NCBI GenBank assembly: GCA_020853885.1
Contig: JADYXZ010000009.1
Span: forward strand, 124,001 to 188,000
Length of the DNA stretch: 64,000 bases
Direction of reading: 5' to 3'
Origin: Bradyrhizobiaceae bacterium
Lineage (GTDB): Bacteria > Pseudomonadota > Alphaproteobacteria > Rhizobiales > Xanthobacteraceae
Part shown: in pieces, positions 60,761-64,000 of the stretch
Position numbering within the stretch: position 1 is the first letter of the stretch
How the letters are laid out: the number at the start of each line of letters is the position of its first letter
Program-made: the position numbers and the translations under genes
Notes under the pieces: generated by a model
Database searches by the model: none
What the model was told of the DNA's origin: nothing
What the model saw: only the letters and a program-made list of their open reading frames with translations

Positions 60761-61027
60761 CGTGAGGCAAAATGCTTACTCCAGGAACCATTGGCAAGCG
60801 CTACAGCACGAGCAAACCAACAGCAATCAGTAGCAATCAGCAGCAATATCCCGGTTGTCAGACGGCTGACCATCGCGATTGCGTCGCCATGTGCGAGCCG
60901 CCGCAAGTATTCTTCGAGCATGGGTCCAAAGATAAATCCGAGTAGAAACGGAGCCGGTTCGCAATCCAGTTTGGCGAGGAGTATCCAATCACACCGAAAA
61001 ACGCCATCGTGCAGATGTCAAACTCGC
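60760..61027 (-). pseudogene. C-terminal remnant of a TctA-family tripartite tricarboxylate transporter permease
   Basis: On the minus strand, FDICTMAFFGVIGY, then after a one-base frame change LLAKLDCEPAPFLLGFIFGP and MLEEYLRRLAHGDAIAMVSR. This matches the last part of TctA (FGxxGYxxxKL, then GFxLGPMLEEnLRR). The N-terminal 400 or so residues and any TctB/TctC genes are missing. Confidence 0.7.
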
Positions 61028-61157
61028 TATTTCGCAGCGAAAAACGCCTATGACGCAGGCCGAACGCACGATCTCTACAGTTGCGTCAATCGCGTCATAC
61101 TAGCGCGGCGAGAGCTACGTCCGCCACGCGGCCCGCGATCCCGCCGCCGGCGCGCCG

Positions 61158-62093
61158 TCAATGCGGTTCGACGAGCCATTCGCGGTACCAGTCCGCCGCT
61201 TCCTTGGCGGCGACCGCCAGGTGCGACAGATTGCTGTACATGCTCATGTGCGTGCTCGACCGCTGAACGAAAAGCTTCTTCTTGGTGGTCGCGATATCGC
61301 CGAAGGCCGGCACCTCCTGCTCCCACATGGTGAGATCGTCCCCTTCGGCGACGATCATCAGCGTGGGCGTGTCGAGAATTCGCGGCAGGAATGGGCGCAC
61401 ATTGTAAGTCCAGACCAGCTCCGTGGACTGAATCGTGCTGTAGTGCTCGTGGCGCGGCGCCGTTTTCCTCTTGATCTCCATGAAGATCGGCTTGGTCTCT
61501 GGGTGCGGCCAGGTCACCACCTCCGTCTTGGGGTCGCCTGAATGCGGAATAGTCCCGTGCTGGCCGGAGAGATAGCGGCTGCGCCGCTCCTCGTTGATGA
61601 GCGCGGTCAGCTCGCGGAAGCCGACGGAGCCGTGCGCCCGCATCGAGTTGTACCAACCGTCGATGATCGGGATTTGCGACACGATGCAGCGGACGCGCGG
61701 ATCAATGGCGCCCACGATCAGGGAGTGCCCGCCGGAATAGGAGATGCCCCACACACCGATGCGCGCGGGATCGACAATCCCCTTGAACATGTCGAGATAG
61801 CTGACCGCGTCGATGGCGGAGCGGTAGTCGGCGATCTGCATCCACGGGTTCAGGTGCTGCCGCGGCTCTCCGTCGCTGGCGCCGGAGCAGCGATAGTCGA
61901 AGATCAACGCGGCCATGCCCTCGCGGACGAAATACTCCGCGTACTCCGGCATGATGAGTTCCTTAACATAGCACCAGCCGCCGCCCATCACGACCACAGG
62001 CCAGGGCCCGGCGCCCTCGTCGGGAAAATAGAGATCGGCGCGGATTTTGTCAGCGGGATTCTCGCTCGGGAACTCGACTTCGCGGCGTTGCAT
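61158..62093 (-). CDS. Alpha/beta hydrolase (dienelactone hydrolase/acetyl xylan esterase-like)
   Basis: A 311-residue alpha/beta hydrolase. PVVVMGGGWCYVKELIMPEY gives the oxyanion region, ALIFDYRCSGASDGEPRQ the second strand, and IGVWGISYSGGHSLIVGAI the nucleophile Ser. An Asp lies in MIVAEGDDLTMWEQ, and the His is probably the one in RSSTHMSMYSNLS. No signal peptide. It lies 88 bases downstream of the degraded E2 gene on the same strand. Composition is again GC-rich, so it belongs to the chromosome beyond the island. Confidence 0.88.
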   Translation of the reverse strand: MQRREVEFPSENPADKIRADLYFPDEGAGPWPVVVMGGGWCYVKELIMPEYAEYFVREGMAALIFDYRCSGASDGEPRQHLNPWMQIADYRSAIDAVSYLDMFKGIVDPARIGVWGISYSGGHSLIVGAIDPRVRCIVSQIPIIDGWYNSMRAHGSVGFRELTALINEERRSRYLSGQHGTIPHSGDPKTEVVTWPHPETKPIFMEIKRKTAPRHEHYSTIQSTELVWTYNVRPFLPRILDTPTLMIVAEGDDLTMWEQEVPAFGDIATTKKKLFVQRSSTHMSMYSNLSHLAVAAKEAADWYREWLVEPH

Positions 62094-62181
62094 GGAGGCA
62101 CCTCGCTGGCGATGTGTAGTGTCAATTTACGGTCTTGGCATAGGGCGTCAAGCCATACTTTACAGAATGCTCTGCCTCGCC

Positions 62182-62526
62182 TCAAACGACCAGCCGCAGT
62201 GGCTGCTCGACCAGCTCCCTGAATGCGGCGAGGAATCGCGCCGGTCGCGCCGTCGACGGCACGGTCGTCGGCCGAGAGGGTGACGGTCATGACGGTCGCC
62301 GCCTCGATCCGCGCCTCGCGCACGCGCGCTTCTGCGCGTCCAACCGCAAGCGTCGCCGCATGCGGCGGATTGACCGCCGCGGCGAATTCCTTGATGCCGA
62401 GCCTGCCGAGACTAGATAGGGCGATCGAGCCTCCCAAGCATTCGTGCGGCCGCAGGTCGCGCGCCGCGAACTGCCGCATCTCTGCTGCGACGGGCCGAAA
62501 GCGGGTATGAGGACATTGATTGGCAT
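62182..62526 (-). pseudogene. Deleted and frameshifted E2 acyltransferase of a 2-oxoacid dehydrogenase complex
   Basis: The first 15 codons, MPINVLIPAFGPSQQ, match an E2 N-terminus. They run almost directly into a C-terminal catalytic piece in another frame: RPHECLGGSIALSSLGRLGI, KEFAAAVNPPHAATLAVG and ATVMTVTLSADDRAVDGATG. A further shift near 62238 (2 bases missing in a GC run) is needed to read the end, RFLAAFRELVEQPLRLVV. The lipoyl domain, the E1/E3-binding domain and most of the catalytic domain are absent. The gene follows the E1 gene by 70 bases as an intact E2 gene would. Confidence 0.8.
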
Positions 62527-62596
62527 CTGGGACACTCCGGATGCAGACGATCGTCGGCCGTCGGATGATTCTCCCACGCCTGCGCGCGACGTCTTC

Positions 62597-64000
62597 TCAT
62601 GCGCGGAACAGGACCTCGCGCACCGCTTCGGCGATCCGTTCCGGCGTCGGGATCGCCCAGCGCTCCAGCTCGTCATTGAAGGGCATCGGCATATCGGGCG
62701 CGCCGACGCGCAGGATCGGCGCATCGAGCCAGTCGAAAGCCTTCTCGACGACCAAGGCCGTGACTTCGGCGCCAAAGCCGAAGCGCGTCCAAGCTTCCTG
62801 AACGACAAGAAGACGATGCGTCTTGCGGACCGAGCTCAGGATCAGATCTTCGTCAAGGGGCCGGAGCGTTCGCGGATCGACGACCTCAATGGAAATCCCC
62901 TCCTGGGCCAATTGCGCCGCGGCCGTCAGCGCGCGCGGAACCATGGCCATCGTCGCCACCACCGTGACGTCCGCCCCCTCGCGCTTCACCTGCCCCTTAC
63001 CGATCGGAATGGAATAGGGCTGCTCGGGGACGGGACCATTGGAGCTGACATAGAGCAGCTTGCTCTCCAGGAAGACGACCGGATTGTCGTCGCGGATCGC
63101 CGAGATGAGCAGCCCCTTGGCATCGTAGGGCGTCGAGGGCCCGATCACGACCAGACCTGGCACGTGCGCAAACCACGCCTCAAGGGACTGGCTGTGCTGT
63201 GCGGCGAGACGCACGCCGCCGCCCTGCGGTCCGCGCACCACCAAAGGCACCTTTGGCTTGCCACCCAGCATGAAGCGGAACTTCGCCGCCTGGTTCACCA
63301 GCATGTCCATGGTCAGCGCGACGAAGTCGAAAATCTGCAGCTCGACGACCGGCCGCAGGCCGGCGATGGCGGCGCCAACGCCGCAGCCGACAAAGGTCGC
63401 CTCCGAAATTGGCGTGTCGCGCACGCGCTCCTCGCCGAAGCGTTCGTGCAGTCCCTTGGTGACCTGGAATAATCCCCCTGTGGCGCCGATGTCCTCGCCC
63501 ATGACGAGGACATTGTCGTCCTGCTCCATCTCCTGATGCAGCGCTTCGCAAATCGCCTCCACGAAGGATAACGTGCGAGTGCCGGGGCTGCTCGGTTCAA
63601 CCACCGCATGATGCGGACTGTACACGGCACTCAATGCCTGATCTGCGGTCGGCAATCCGCTCGCCTTGCCAAACTCGATGGCCTGCTCGACCTCTACTTT
63701 GATGCTTTCCTTGAGCCCCTCGACCGCCGGCGCGGTCATGATCCGTCTGGAGATCAGCTGCCCTTCGACATATTTGATCGGATCGCGCTCTAGCCAGGAC
63801 TTCAATTCCTCGGTGGGTCGCGGATCGCGCAGGTTGGCACGCATGGAATGCTGCCCCCAGCGGTAGGTCAGCGCCTCGATGAGGGACGGTCCCTTGCCGG
63901 CACGGGCGCGCTCCACGGCTTCTTCAAAGGCGAAGTACACATCCTCGGGATCGTTGCCATCGACTTGGACTCCGGGCATCCCGTACGCGGTTGCGCGCGA
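62597..64000 (-). CDS. 2-oxoacid dehydrogenase E1, fused alpha-beta subunits (partial, 5' end beyond window)
   Basis: At least 467 residues; the frame continues past the right edge. The first visible part is the end of E1 alpha: YGMPGVQVDGNDPEDVYFAF and SLIEALTYRWGQHS. E1 beta follows in the same chain from about 130 residues in: LSFVEAICEALHQEMEQDD, VLVMGEDIGATGGLFQVTKG, VVRGPQGGGVRLAAQHSQSL and EVVDPRTLRPLDEDLI. With thiamine diphosphate it would decarboxylate a 2-oxoacid and pass the acyl group to E2. The adjacent E2 is broken, so the enzyme must rely on another E2 or be inactive in this role. Confidence 0.9.
   Translation of the reverse strand, partial: SRATAYGMPGVQVDGNDPEDVYFAFEEAVERARAGKGPSLIEALTYRWGQHSMRANLRDPRPTEELKSWLERDPIKYVEGQLISRRIMTAPAVEGLKESIKVEVEQAIEFGKASGLPTADQALSAVYSPHHAVVEPSSPGTRTLSFVEAICEALHQEMEQDDNVLVMGEDIGATGGLFQVTKGLHERFGEERVRDTPISEATFVGCGVGAAIAGLRPVVELQIFDFVALTMDMLVNQAAKFRFMLGGKPKVPLVVRGPQGGGVRLAAQHSQSLEAWFAHVPGLVVIGPSTPYDAKGLLISAIRDDNPVVFLESKLLYVSSNGPVPEQPYSIPIGKGQVKREGADVTVVATMAMVPRALTAAAQLAQEGISIEVVDPRTLRPLDEDLILSSVRKTHRLLVVQEAWTRFGFGAEVTALVVEKAFDWLDAPILRVGAPDMPMPFNDELERWAIPTPERIAEAVREVLFRA

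Overview
The window looks like chromosomal DNA of a high-GC alphaproteobacterium, most likely order Hyphomicrobiales (Rhizobiales) near Bradyrhizobiaceae/Xanthobacteraceae. The reasons are strong GC bias with long antisense shadow ORFs, an unusually dense set of uptake systems (TRAP, NMT1-type, Liv-type, Fe/polyamine-type and ribose-type), and two repeat families that I recall from such genomes: the nested palindrome at 24526-24624 and the GC-rich repeat embedded in the helicase gene at 4003-4124. I see no rRNA, convincing tRNA, CRISPR array, intact insertion sequence or phage gene.

Layout. 0-7.3 kb: CocE/NonD hydrolase, short-chain dehydrogenase, a PHP-nuclease/UvrD-helicase fusion, and a class III aminotransferase. 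7.3-13.9 kb: two unrelated TRAP transporters (TAXI type on +, DctPQM on -) meeting tail to tail. 14-19.4 kb: an NMT1/SsuABC-type importer with two permeases, one ATPase and two tandem paralogous binding proteins. 19.9-24.5 kb: a three-gene 2-oxoacid oxidoreductase (NAD(P)H/Fe-S subunit, alpha, beta) resembling KorCAB. 24.6-32.8 kb: a minus-strand operon of LLM flavoprotein, alpha/beta hydrolase and a complete branched-chain-type ABC importer whose last ATPase has a repetitive tail; a second LLM gene lies beyond it. 33.3-37.1 kb: MaoC-like dehydratase, an SSS symporter under a TPP riboswitch, and glycerol kinase. 37.2-44.5 kb: a Fe3+/polyamine-type ABC importer, a MarR regulator, an amidohydrolase and a PaaK-like CoA ligase. 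The same TTGAC-N3-GTCAA palindrome lies at the two plus-strand promoters of this cluster.

44.5-61.1 kb is compositionally different (visibly less GC-rich) and reads as an acquired catabolic island. It holds a GntR/FCD regulator, CaiB-type CoA-transferase, enoyl-CoA hydratase family protein, TIM-barrel isomerase, 3-hydroxyacyl-CoA dehydrogenase family protein, a ribose-type ABC importer, a GH88/GH105 unsaturated-uronyl hydrolase, two FAH-superfamily enzymes, an RraA-like protein, an aldehyde dehydrogenase, and a solute-binding-protein-like protein with no export signal. An ATATATGAT-centred site occurs in front of all three transcription units. The inferred role is uptake of an unsaturated uronide or related sugar acid, intracellular cleavage, and breakdown by dehydratase/ALDH chemistry combined with a CoA-thioester branch. 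This is the best candidate for an undescribed pathway.

59.9-64 kb: a strip of gene remnants (TctA permease tail, possible decarboxylase tail, an unidentified fragment), an alpha/beta hydrolase, a heavily deleted and frameshifted E2 acyltransferase, and a fused E1 alpha-beta 2-oxoacid dehydrogenase that runs off the right end.
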